Source: Loktanella sp. PT4BL (GTDB lineage Bacteria; Pseudomonadota; Alphaproteobacteria; Rhodobacterales; Rhodobacteraceae). Taken from it: a stretch of 64,000 nucleotides of DNA. This document shows positions 9,476-17,059 of this stretch, piece by piece. Position 1 is the stretch's first letter. The number at the start of each line of letters is the position of its first letter. The stretch spans positions 372,001 through 436,000 of the forward strand of contig NZ_QJJL01000002.1 in NCBI RefSeq assembly GCF_003201935.1. Direction: 5' to 3'. Below the pieces are notes generated by a model. That model was not told the origin of the DNA and ran no database searches. It saw only the letters and a program-made list of their open reading frames with translations. Position numbers and translations under genes: made by a program.

Positions 9476-9506
9476 AAAAAGGCCCCGATGCGCAAGCACC
9501 GGGACC
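9476..9506 (-). terminator. rho-independent terminator of the BCCT transporter gene
   Basis: On the minus strand a 10-base-pair stem (9506-9497 with 9490-9481, two wobble pairs) encloses a 6-base loop and is followed by TTTTT (9480-9476). It lies 24 bases after the BCCT stop codon. Confidence 0.85.
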
Positions 9507-9529
9507 CATCATTTTCGCATTAAGCCGTG

Positions 9530-11185
9530 TCAGGCCCTCAGTTCGCTTTGCAAGCCACGGAAGATGGCAAAACACATCAAAAGAAGGACAATTGTAAACG
9601 GCAGTCCGGTTGAAATCACCATCGCCTGCAGCGACCCGAGGCCACCCCCGATCAACAGCGCAATCGCCACCAGACCCTCAAAGGTACACCAGAACACACG
9701 CTGCGGCACAGGCGCGTCGATCTTGCCACCGGCCGTGATCGTATCAATCACAAGGCTGCCGCTGTCAGAGGACGTCACAAAGAACACAATGACCAGTACA
9801 ATCCCAAGGGTCGATGTAATCGATGCCAACGGCAGGCTCTCCAGCATCGCAAAGAGCGACAGTTCCGGACTATAGCTGTCAATCACATTGGCCTTTACCG
9901 CGCTGACATCGACATTAGCGATCATATCGTTGATCGCCGTGCCACCAAAGACAGTCATCCAGAAGATGCACACCAGTGACGGGATGATCAAAACGCAGGT
10001 CAGGAACTCACGCACGGTGCGTCCGCGGGATACACGCGCGATGAACATGCCGACAAATGGTGACCAACTGATCCACCACGCCCAGTAGAACGCCGTCCAG
10101 CCCTCACGATAACCGTCATCAGACCGCCCGATCGGATTGGAGAGCGGCAGGATTTCCTGACCGTAGGCCATTAGCGTCGCAAAGAAGTCGGTAAAGATAC
10201 CAACCGCACCGGCGGTGAACAGCACAAAGAGCAATAGCCCGATGGCCAGCACCATATTGATCTCGGACAGGACTTTCACCCCGCCATCAAGACCACGGAT
10301 CACGGAAATCAACGCCAGTAGCGTGATCAAAACGATCAGGACAACCTGCGCCGTGACGCTGCTGGGAATGCCATAAACGAACTCAAGACCGGCATTCGCC
10401 TGCTGCGCACCCAAGCCAAGCGATGTCGCAAGACCAAAGAGCGTGGCAAAAACGGCAACGATGTCGATCACATGGCCCCACCAGCCCCAGACACGCTCGC
10501 CAAGGATCGGATAGAAGGCCGAACGGATCGAAAGCGGCAGGCCCTTGTTATAGCTGAATAGCGCAAGTGCGAGGGCCACAACCGCGTAAATCGCCCAAGG
10601 ATGCAATGCCCAGTGATAGGACGTGGCCGCCAGCGCCATGCGCTTGGCTTCGTCCACATTGGCGGCAATCAGCGTGCCGTCTTCTGCAAATGGCCGCACC
10701 GCGCCCAAAGGTTCGTCGCCCCAGGGCGTACCAAAATAATAGGCAGGCTCAAGTACACCAAAGAACATCAGGCCAATGCCCATGCCGGCCGCAAAAAGCA
10801 TCGCAAACCAACCCAGATAGCCGTAGTCGGGCGTGGCGTCTGCACCGCCCAAACGGACCGATCCGTAAGGCGACACGATCAGCAGCAAACAGAAGATCAC
10901 AAAGATATTCGCCGCCGTCAGGAAAAACCCGTCAAACGTCGATGTCAAAGCGGGCCGCAGCCAGCCAAAGAACTCTGCGGCCTGGTTCGGGGCAATCAGC
11001 GCGTAAAGCACAAAGATCACCACCGAGAGCCCCGAAATCAGAAAGACGGGGTTGTGAATATCAAGCCCGAATGGCCCGATCTGCGTTTCAATATTGTCCT
11101 GACCGATCGTGTAATCGGTCTCAATCATATCCGAGGCGCCTTCCGGTAACGGAATGCCCATATCGGTTTCGTCTTGTGTGGCCAT
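9530..11185 (-). CDS. BCCT-family transporter (betaine/choline/carnitine type; DMSP candidate)
   Basis: This is an inner-membrane secondary transporter for quaternary-ammonium or sulfonium compounds. The 551-residue product has about twelve hydrophobic segments. It carries the GMGIGLMFFG segment of the sodium- or proton-coupling helix and the family Trp-box, AFYWAWWISWSPFVGMFIAR. A ribosome site, AAGGAAG, lies 8 bases before the ATG. It follows a UspA gene by 48 bases on the same strand and ends in a strong terminator. The substrate cannot be read from sequence. Its position about 2 kb from dmdA-acuI makes DMSP or glycine betaine the leading guesses, as BCCT carriers of the DddT type are known in DMSP clusters. 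Confidence 0.92.
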   Translation of the reverse strand: MATQDETDMGIPLPEGASDMIETDYTIGQDNIETQIGPFGLDIHNPVFLISGLSVVIFVLYALIAPNQAAEFFGWLRPALTSTFDGFFLTAANIFVIFCLLLIVSPYGSVRLGGADATPDYGYLGWFAMLFAAGMGIGLMFFGVLEPAYYFGTPWGDEPLGAVRPFAEDGTLIAANVDEAKRMALAATSYHWALHPWAIYAVVALALALFSYNKGLPLSIRSAFYPILGERVWGWWGHVIDIVAVFATLFGLATSLGLGAQQANAGLEFVYGIPSSVTAQVVLIVLITLLALISVIRGLDGGVKVLSEINMVLAIGLLLFVLFTAGAVGIFTDFFATLMAYGQEILPLSNPIGRSDDGYREGWTAFYWAWWISWSPFVGMFIARVSRGRTVREFLTCVLIIPSLVCIFWMTVFGGTAINDMIANVDVSAVKANVIDSYSPELSLFAMLESLPLASITSTLGIVLVIVFFVTSSDSGSLVIDTITAGGKIDAPVPQRVFWCTFEGLVAIALLIGGGLGSLQAMVISTGLPFTIVLLLMCFAIFRGLQSELRA

Positions 11186-11233
11186 AACTTGGCTTCCTTC
11201 TTATTGTTCGGTCTGATTGTTGCGGGCGCCGGC

Positions 11234-11656
11234 CTAGGCAGGCGCGCGGACAAGGCAAACAGATGCCTTGGTGCGGCGGGCCAGATTGCCGCCGTTCGAA
11301 GCCCAGATGCGGTCGCCGATGTGCGGCACATGCGTCGCCATCACAACCAGATCGGCATCCATTTCATCGACAGCCTTCACCAGATCGTCGTCCAGCGTGG
11401 CGGTCGGGTCATGGGACAGGATCATGTGGGTCGTGACATCCTGGCCATGCGCCTGCGCCTCTTTCAGCGCAAAAGCCGCGAGCTTCTCTTTGTATTCCTC
11501 TGGGGAATGCGCAACCGACGACGGCGTTGGTGTTGTCGCCCCCAGATAACAGACGGTTGCACCGTAAAGCTTCGCCAGATCAGCCGCCATGGTGATCGCG
11601 CCTTCCATCCGGTCCGCATGTGCCAAATCAATCGGCACAACGATTTTTCTATACAT
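11234..11656 (-). CDS. UspA-family universal stress protein
   Basis: This is a 140-residue single-domain Usp. It opens MYRKIVVPIDLAH, the usual first strand and Asp. The C-terminal part has the GNLARRTKASVCLVR stretch, but the classical ATP loop GX2GX9GS/T appears degraded here. I chose the ATG at 11656, which is preceded by AAGGAGGGG; an open frame extends to 11686. Usp proteins are known partners of osmolyte transporters (TeaD with the ectoine TRAP carrier), and this one is the first gene of a two-gene unit with the BCCT carrier. A regulatory role on uptake is inference. Confidence 0.88.
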   Translation of the reverse strand: MYRKIVVPIDLAHADRMEGAITMAADLAKLYGATVCYLGATTPTPSSVAHSPEEYKEKLAAFALKEAQAHGQDVTTHMILSHDPTATLDDDLVKAVDEMDADLVVMATHVPHIGDRIWASNGGNLARRTKASVCLVRAPA

Positions 11657-11865
11657 CGTCCCCTCCTTTTCCGGGCGTTGACACACGCACCATCACGCAG
11701 GCAAACGGCCCGAATATTCATCTTCAAAGACAGGGTTTTGGCCCCCGTTCTTACCCCATGCCTAACAAGCCGCCTGCCCAAGAAACAACCGGATGACCGC
11801 AAATTCAGCCCAATTTGGCCACCATATCTTGCCAAAACATGCTTCAAGCCCCTGCCATGAAACAC

Positions 11866-11895
11866 AAAAAAGCCGCCGAAGTTTTTTTCGGCGGC
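11866..11895 (-). terminator. rho-independent terminator after acuI
   Basis: On the minus strand a perfect 9-base-pair stem (11895-11887 with 11880-11872, GCCGCCGAA arm) with a 6-base loop is followed by TTTTTT. It lies 31 bases after the acuI stop and closes the DUF2182-to-acuI run. The 209 bases between it and the uspA start hold no gene and should contain the uspA promoter. Confidence 0.9.
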
Positions 11896-11925
11896 CTTGC
11901 AGATTTCTGGTTTTTCAGGGCGGGA

Positions 11926-12909
11926 TCAGGCGTTCACATCAACCACAACACGGCCTTTGACCTGCCCTTGCAAGATGCCCGCCCCAAGTGCTGGCAGGTC
12001 TGACAGCGTCGCGGGCTGGATCATCGCCTCGAGTTTATCCATCGGCAAATCCTTGGCAATGCGCGCCCAGGCGCGGACGCGGTTCTCATAGGGTTGCATC
12101 ACGCTGTCGATCCCCAAAAGGTTCACACCGCGCAGCAGGAACGGGATGACAGATGCAGGCAACCCGGCCCCGCCCGCCAGACCCACAGCAGAGACAGAGG
12201 CACCATATTTCATCTGCCCCAAGACACGCGCCAGCATCTCGCCACCCACCGCGTCAACACAACCGCCCCATGTCTCGGCTTCGAGCGGGCGACGGGTGAT
12301 TGCATTGATCTCTTCGCGGGGCACGATCTGTGTCGCACCAAGGGATTTGAGATAATCGGCCGTCTCGGGCCGTCCTGTTACCGCCGCCACCTCATGCCCC
12401 AGATTGGCCAGGATCGCTGTCGCAACGGACCCAACACCACCTGCCGCACCTGTGACGAGGACCGGACCATCCTTGATCCCGTGATCCTCAAGCGCCATCA
12501 CCGCCAGCATCGCCGTAAAGCCCGCTGTGCCCACCGCCATCGCCTGACGTGTATCAAGACCTTCTGGCAGTGGTACCAGCCAATCGGCTTTCACCCGCGC
12601 CTTTTGGGAATACCCGCCCCAATAGGCCTCGCCCACGCGCCATCCGGTCAGCACAACCTTGTCTCCGGGCTGATAGCGCGGATCATCCGACGCCTCGACT
12701 GTGCCCGCCATATCAATGCCCGGCACATGAGGGTAATTGCGTACCAACCCACCGCCCGGCCCGATGCAAAGCCCGTCCTTGTAGTTCACGGTCGAATATT
12801 CCACTGCAACCGTCACATCACCTTCGGGCAACTGCTCCAGCGACAGCTCTTGCACAGATGCGCTGGTTTTTCCCTCTGCATCTTTCTCGACCATCAAAGC
12901 CTTAAACAT
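11926..12909 (-). CDS. acuI: acrylyl-CoA reductase AcuI (YhdH/YhfP-type MDR oxidoreductase)
   Basis: AcuI reduces acryloyl-CoA to propionyl-CoA with NADPH, removing a toxic product of DMSP breakdown. The 327-residue product is a zinc-free medium-chain reductase: an N-terminal catalytic domain (STVNYKDGLCIGPGGG, PHVPGIDMAGTV) and a Rossmann domain with VLVTGAAGGVGSVA. The ATG at 12909 follows AAAGGAA by 8 bases and gives the typical MFKAL opening; the longer frame to 12960 is not supported. It sits directly downstream of dmdA, the arrangement known from Ruegeria pomeroyi. The 102-base spacer holds competing hairpins and a dispersed repeat. A terminator follows. Confidence 0.9.
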   Translation of the reverse strand: MFKALMVEKDAEGKTSASVQELSLEQLPEGDVTVAVEYSTVNYKDGLCIGPGGGLVRNYPHVPGIDMAGTVEASDDPRYQPGDKVVLTGWRVGEAYWGGYSQKARVKADWLVPLPEGLDTRQAMAVGTAGFTAMLAVMALEDHGIKDGPVLVTGAAGGVGSVATAILANLGHEVAAVTGRPETADYLKSLGATQIVPREEINAITRRPLEAETWGGCVDAVGGEMLARVLGQMKYGASVSAVGLAGGAGLPASVIPFLLRGVNLLGIDSVMQPYENRVRAWARIAKDLPMDKLEAMIQPATLSDLPALGAGILQGQVKGRVVVDVNA

Positions 12910-12927
12910 CGTCATTCCTTTCATTTC

Positions 12928-13008
12928 GGGGCCTCTCATTTCGGTGGCTGAGGCCCCCACTTTCCATGTCTCTTCAAACTTCCGCCGGAGGCTCCGACGC
13001 AGCCACCG
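12928..13008 (-). promoter_or_regulatory. Competing inverted repeats in the dmdA-acuI spacer
   Basis: Two inverted repeats overlap. One pairs GGGGCCTC at 12928-12935 with GAGGCCCC at 12950-12957. The other pairs CGGTGGCTG at 12942-12950 with CAGCCACCG at 13000-13008. Both cannot form at once because they compete for base 12950, and the arms are interleaved. They lie between the dmdA stop and the acuI ribosome site. An attenuator-like or mRNA-stability role is inference. Confidence 0.4.
12959..12992 (+). repeat. Dispersed 34-base repeat, copy 1
   Basis: This 34-base stretch matches the one at 55446-55479 at 31 positions. Shared blocks are ACTTTCCATGTC and TCAAACTTCCGCCGGAGGC. Both copies are intergenic, here inside the outer hairpin of the dmdA-acuI spacer. 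It looks like a Rhodobacterales REP-like element. Confidence 0.6.
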
Positions 13009-13011
13009 GAC

Positions 13012-14112
13012 CTAGATCCAGAATTTCTCGTGCACGGTGGCCACGCGCGGGCCATCCTGCGTCTGCACCTCAAGCTGGGTGCCTTCGTCCCAATGGGTCA
13101 TCCGGACCATGCCAATGGCGACGTTGGTCCCGTAATCCGGCGATGCCGCAGCGGACGTGATCTGGCCCACCTTCTTGCCCTTGGCGATCAATGGCCAAAC
13201 CTGATTGCATACCGGAATATCACCCTCAATCGCGATTGCGCGGATCTGCTGCGTGGGCCCCTCTTTGGCCACCCGCAAAAGCGCATCGCGCCCCACGCAG
13301 CCAATCGCGGTCTGTGTCGAACAGAACCGGCCAAGCCCGCATTCATGCGGCGTGTTCTCGCGGGTCATATCATTGCCATAGGACAAAAGCCCACCTTCGA
13401 TACGCTCGATCAGATTGGGGCAACCTGCGTGTACATCAAGGTCCTTACCCGCCTCGAAAAGTGCATTCCACAACGGCATCCCGTTCTTTGTACCGTCAAC
13501 GTAAATCTCGAACCCGCCCTGCTTGGAATAGCCCGAGCGTGCTACCGCCATGCTGACCCCGTTAAAATCAAACCAGCCAAAGCGGAAAAACTTGATCGCG
13601 CGCACGGCGTCCCCGAAGACCCGCGCCATCAGATCATCGGCCAGCGGGCCCTGCACCGCCAGAGGCGAAATATCAGGCTCATCCACCAAAACATCCAGAC
13701 GATAGCCATAGGCCAGGGCCTTGACCCAAAACAGCAGATCACTATCCGCAATCGAAATCCACCAGCGGTCCTCGGTCAGTTTCAGTGCGACCGGATCATT
13801 GAGCATCCCGCCGGTTTCATCCACGATCGGCACATAGAAACACTGCCCCGGCAACATGCCGCGCAAATCGCGTGGCGTCAGCATCTGCATCAGGCGTGCG
13901 GCATCCGGGCCGCGCAATTCCACCTGCCGCTCACAGGCCACATCCCATACCTGCACGGCAGCCTTCAGGTGGTGATAATCCTCCACCACGCTGCGAAACA
14001 CCGTGGGCAGCAGCATATGGTTATAGACGGTATATCCCTTGACCCCGGCCGCTTCGACGCCATCGCTAAAGGGGGTGCGCCGAACACGGCGCGAAGGTGC
14101 AATCACAGCCAT
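13012..14112 (-). CDS. dmdA: Dimethylsulfoniopropionate demethylase DmdA
   Basis: DmdA transfers a methyl group from DMSP to tetrahydrofolate, giving methylmercaptopropionate and 5-methyl-THF. The 366-residue product has the GcvT fold. It opens SRRVRRTPFSDGVEAAGVKG followed by YTVYNHMLLPTVF, a block I recognise from roseobacter DmdA and not from glycine-cleavage T proteins. ARSGYSKQGGFEIYVDG and the YGNDMTRENTPHECGLG segment also agree. The ATG at 14112 shares its A with the DinB stop (TGATG) and follows GAGG by about 9 bases. acuI follows on the same strand. A DmdA-like paralogue with another methyl donor is the main alternative. Confidence 0.87.
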   Translation of the reverse strand: MAVIAPSRRVRRTPFSDGVEAAGVKGYTVYNHMLLPTVFRSVVEDYHHLKAAVQVWDVACERQVELRGPDAARLMQMLTPRDLRGMLPGQCFYVPIVDETGGMLNDPVALKLTEDRWWISIADSDLLFWVKALAYGYRLDVLVDEPDISPLAVQGPLADDLMARVFGDAVRAIKFFRFGWFDFNGVSMAVARSGYSKQGGFEIYVDGTKNGMPLWNALFEAGKDLDVHAGCPNLIERIEGGLLSYGNDMTRENTPHECGLGRFCSTQTAIGCVGRDALLRVAKEGPTQQIRAIAIEGDIPVCNQVWPLIAKGKKVGQITSAAASPDYGTNVAIGMVRMTHWDEGTQLEVQTQDGPRVATVHEKFWI

Positions 14113-14618
14113 CAAATATCCTCAGGCATAAAGGGAAGATCGGTGTCGGGCAGTTTGTGCCCTGCCGCGGTCATCATCGCATGGACCTGCCCGCGATGAT
14201 GGGTTTGATGGTTGAACATTTGCATGACACACAGCGCCATCGGCTTGGACATCTGTCTGCCCAAAGCGCCAGAGTACCAGTCCAGATTGCCAACCAAATC
14301 AATTGCTTGGACGCTTTGCGCCCAAAGCGCAATCCGCGCATCCATCCGGAACCGATCAGCAGCCCAGACAGCGGGCGTCACCGCCATATCCACGCTCTCC
14401 TTAAGCGTCACATCCGTGCCGGTCCCGCCGTCAAAACGACTGATCCACAAGGTATCGCCCCACAGCAGATGATTCAGCGTGCCCATGATCGAGCCAAAGA
14501 ACGCCCCGCGATCCTTGCGCAACTCGGCCTTGTCCATCGTCAAGACAATCTCGCGCAAAGCAGAATTCTGCCACGCATTATAGCGCGCCATCGTCCGGCA
14601 ATACTCTGGCGTGATCAA
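14112..14618 (-). CDS. DinB-family four-helix-bundle protein
   Basis: The DinB/YfiT superfamily includes metal-dependent thiol-transferases and damage-inducible proteins of unknown role. The 168-residue product has the three expected metal-ligand histidines: one in LNHLLWGD (about residue 49) and two in MFNHQTHHRGQ (about residues 136-140). The start is read as TTG at 14618, overlapping the DUF1326 stop as TTGA, with AAAGG about 9 bases upstream. The protein then begins MITPEYCRTMARYN, typical of the family. It overlaps dmdA by one base, so the three genes are tightly coupled. Members act with bacillithiol, mycothiol or glutathione, so a thiol-linked role next to DMSP demethylation (which leads to methanethiol) is possible but unproven. 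Confidence 0.85.
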   Translation of the reverse strand: MITPEYCRTMARYNAWQNSALREIVLTMDKAELRKDRGAFFGSIMGTLNHLLWGDTLWISRFDGGTGTDVTLKESVDMAVTPAVWAADRFRMDARIALWAQSVQAIDLVGNLDWYSGALGRQMSKPMALCVMQMFNHQTHHRGQVHAMMTAAGHKLPDTDLPFMPEDI

Positions 14619-15325
14619 GGCTTGGGACCTTTCCAGTCAATCGGGCAAATCTCGGCGGATTTGCCGCCAAAATCCCAGACACGGCCATAGTCGCGGACCT
14701 TGGACTTCGTGCCTGTAGCGGCGATGATATCCGGCCCCATCCAGTATTTGGAATTGCTGACCATAACCGGATGATCGGGGGATTTGCCCGCCATCATTTC
14801 GATCTCGCCCTGAATTTTGCGGCCGATATAGATGCCACGCTTGGTGCCTTCACGGACGATCTCGACCTTTTCACGCTCGGCGCCGATGATTTCGGAGACA
14901 AGCATGGTGAACAGACCCGTGGTGCCCCCGGCCTGCCCGCTGAATATCTTCAGAATGCCATTGTAGGCTTTCTGTGTTGACCGCTCATCCACATAGGCGG
15001 CCACTTTCCAGTTGCCTTCGGCCATCCGGCCCGGAATATCGACGAGCAGACCGACGTTCAGACCGGACAGGTCCTCGCCCTCGAAGTGCCCCTCATCAAT
15101 GGCAATGGCCATCCACGCATGGCAATGTCCCTCGGTCGGCGGGTGCGCACCAAGGCTGACGACGCAGGGACAAAAGACCGTGCATGAGCAGTTGAGGAAC
15201 AACTCGCCCTTGATCGCCCATTCAGTGGGTTTCATCTTGCGGCGCAGCGGATTGCTGTCCATCCGTTGATCGATACGCTGCGAAATCGGCAGCCGATCTG
15301 CTGGGGCCCGTGTCTTGTCAGCCAT
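14615..15325 (-). CDS. DUF1326 domain protein with a Cys cluster
   Basis: A 236-residue protein of unknown function. The DUF1326 domain begins near residue 31 and carries LNCSCTVFCPCVVS, a CxCx3CxC cluster, followed by a further Cys-His pair in GHCHAW, which suggests metal or iron-sulfur binding. A 30-residue charged N-terminal extension precedes the domain. The ATG at 15325 is supported by AGGGA about 8 bases upstream. It follows the DUF2182 gene by 14 bases and overlaps the DinB start by 4. DUF1326 and DUF2182 genes are commonly adjacent in proteobacteria; their joint role is unknown. Confidence 0.82.
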   Translation of the reverse strand: MADKTRAPADRLPISQRIDQRMDSNPLRRKMKPTEWAIKGELFLNCSCTVFCPCVVSLGAHPPTEGHCHAWMAIAIDEGHFEGEDLSGLNVGLLVDIPGRMAEGNWKVAAYVDERSTQKAYNGILKIFSGQAGGTTGLFTMLVSEIIGAEREKVEIVREGTKRGIYIGRKIQGEIEMMAGKSPDHPVMVSNSKYWMGPDIIAATGTKSKVRDYGRVWDFGGKSAEICPIDWKGPKP

Positions 15326-15339
15326 CTCTCGTCCCTTCT

Positions 15340-16107
15340 TTAAAGAATTGCCAAGCCAAGGCCGGCAGCAATCAAGACCACGCCGACAGGCTTGATCACA
15401 CGATGCCCGATTTCGGGCAGTTTTTCAAAAACCATGAGCAGCGTTGCCAACCCCATCCAGGCAAGGCTCATCACGCCGCCCACAAATCCGAGCGCCATAT
15501 AGCCCCAGCAACAGACCACACAAAATGCGCCCAGCCCGATCCCCATACGCAAACCACCAGAGAAACCGGTTTTCCAGTGTCCGAGAAAATAGGTCATCGG
15601 GGCATGACACACGCCGTGGCAGACCTCCTTGATGCGGGTAAACTGGAATGCCCCCACGATGACCAGCAAGGCAGCGGAGAACCAGACCGGCGCAATTCCC
15701 AACATATTGATGATGCCGCCAAAGAGCAGCGCCAACTGAAGTGCGGCGATCACGGCAGCAAAGCCCACCCAGACAATGAAATAGCCCAGTAACAGACCGA
15801 CCCACCCTGCCCGTGTGCCATCGGCACTGACCATCAGTTTTTCATAAGTTGTCAGCGTAGGCACCAAGGTGGGCAGCATCATCGCGGCCATCATTACAGC
15901 CCACATCGCAAAGAGCGGGCCGAAACGTGCCATCGGCATATCCATCGGCATGCGCGGGTCCATCTCGGCCATCGCCTGCCCCATCGGCCCCGGACGGCCC
16001 AGCAGATCAAGGTCCATATCGACCGCCATCATATAGAGCATCAGCCAGGACAACAGGATCGTGCCGAAAAAGAGCAGCCAAAGCGATGATCTGATCAAAT
16101 GCGACAA
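15340..16107 (-). CDS. DUF2182 integral membrane protein (predicted metal-binding)
   Basis: A 255-residue protein with about seven hydrophobic segments. Candidate metal ligands are a Met-rich stretch (MDPRMPMDMPMARF), the CHGVCHAPMTYF loop and a Cys trio in FCVVCCWGYMAL. The reading frame is open well upstream, into the GntR gene on the other strand, so the start must be chosen. I take TTG at 16107 because GGGAG lies about 8 bases before it and the first helix starts immediately after; no ATG lies nearby. It is the first gene of the run ending in acuI and is divergent from the GntR gene, with operator-like repeats between them. Function unknown. Confidence 0.75.
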   Translation of the reverse strand: MSHLIRSSLWLLFFGTILLSWLMLYMMAVDMDLDLLGRPGPMGQAMAEMDPRMPMDMPMARFGPLFAMWAVMMAAMMLPTLVPTLTTYEKLMVSADGTRAGWVGLLLGYFIVWVGFAAVIAALQLALLFGGIINMLGIAPVWFSAALLVIVGAFQFTRIKEVCHGVCHAPMTYFLGHWKTGFSGGLRMGIGLGAFCVVCCWGYMALGFVGGVMSLAWMGLATLLMVFEKLPEIGHRVIKPVGVVLIAAGLGLAIL

Positions 16108-16154
16108 GCGGCTCTCCCGAAGACCAGTTTGCGACTCAAGACTTGCACAAAGAT

Positions 16155-16180
16155 ATGTCAGACGTTTAATTGTCTGACAA
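16155..16180. promoter_or_regulatory. Two operator-like sites between DUF2182 and gntR
   Basis: TTGTCTGACAA at 16170-16180 is a perfect 5+1+5 palindrome of the FadR-subfamily GntR type and touches the gntR start codon. ATGTCAGACGT at 16155-16165 repeats the TGTC-N-GAC core. Together they form an inverted repeat with arms TGTCAGAC (16156-16163) and GTCTGACA (16172-16179). The location suits autoregulation and control of the divergent run. The binding protein is inferred. Confidence 0.65.
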
Positions 16181-16915
16181 ATGAAAATTGATCCGCACAA
16201 CCCCGCAGATCTCTCTGCCCAGATCGCCAAGGCTATCCGCGACGCGATCATCTCTGGCGCTTTGCCGGTGGACGAGCGTCTGCCGTCAGAGGCGGAGATG
16301 GCCGAACAGTTCGATGTATCCCGACCCACCGTGCGCGAGGCGCTGAAACGGCTGGCCGCACAATCGCTGATCCGCACGCAGCGCGGGGCAACCGGCGGGG
16401 CCTTTGTGAACCGGTTGCGGTTTGAAGACGCCTACGGGCAACAGATTACCACATCAACATTGCTGCTTTCGATGAATGACGTCAGCTTTGCGACTGCCTG
16501 CGAGGCGCGCTATGCGCTGGAGCGCGCCTGCGCACCGCTTTCGGCATCACGGCGCAGCGCCGACCACCTTGCGACCATGCGGGCGGAAGCCCACCGCCAG
16601 TTGCAGCCCGGTTTGACGGATGAGGCCTTTTGCGCCTCGGATGTCGCGTTTCATCGCGCCCTCGTTGATGCGGCGGGCAATCCTGTTTTGTCCTACCAGC
16701 TGGCCGGCGCCGTCGAGGCGATGCAGCCGTTGATGAATATGATCACCTTCAGCGCGCGGTCACGGGAAAAGATCGTCGCACTGCATACGTCCATCGCCGA
16801 TGCGATCGAAGCGCAGGACGCGCAAGCCGCAGACGCCCATCTGGCGGCATTGGCGACCTATACACAGGAGCTGGCACAGAATGTGATTGCCGAAAGGCAG
16901 TCCAAGCGTGGTTAG
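16181..16915 (+). CDS. FadR-subfamily GntR transcriptional regulator
   Basis: A 244-residue DNA-binding repressor type. Residues 10-75 form the GntR winged helix (DERLPSEAEMAEQFDVSRPT followed by VREALKRL). The C-terminal half is an FCD ligand domain with the expected metal-binding His/Asp pattern (CASDVAFHRALVDAAGN and ALHTSIADAIE). The ATG at 16181 immediately follows the palindrome TTGTCTGACAA and has no clear Shine-Dalgarno, so the messenger may be leaderless or very short-leadered. It is divergent from the DUF2182-DUF1326-DinB-dmdA-acuI run. In other roseobacters a GntR regulator adjoins dmdA-acuI, so this is the likely DMSP/acrylate-responsive regulator; the ligand is inferred. Confidence 0.9.
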   Translation: MKIDPHNPADLSAQIAKAIRDAIISGALPVDERLPSEAEMAEQFDVSRPTVREALKRLAAQSLIRTQRGATGGAFVNRLRFEDAYGQQITTSTLLLSMNDVSFATACEARYALERACAPLSASRRSADHLATMRAEAHRQLQPGLTDEAFCASDVAFHRALVDAAGNPVLSYQLAGAVEAMQPLMNMITFSARSREKIVALHTSIADAIEAQDAQAADAHLAALATYTQELAQNVIAERQSKRG

Positions 16916-16918
16916 GGT

Positions 16919-16940
16919 AAGGTGGATCTTGATCCACCTT
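16919..16940. repeat. 22-base near-perfect palindrome after gntR
   Basis: Ten-base arms (AAGGTGGATC and its complement) flank a TT centre directly after the gntR stop codon. There is no adjacent T tract, so it is either a weak terminator or a protein-binding site. Confidence 0.5.
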
Positions 16941-17059
16941 ACTGCCCTGATCACACCGTTTTTTGATCATGCCTTGCACGATCTATGGCTGTCCATCCAA
17001 GACAAACGCAGGTAAGCACGGCTCCAAAATACGAAAGCCCGCCATCACCGGAGGATTTG

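Noticed and set aside
13030-14199. 389-codon plus-strand frame opposite dmdA
   Set aside because: The opposite strand encodes a recognised DmdA; no ribosome site or homology.
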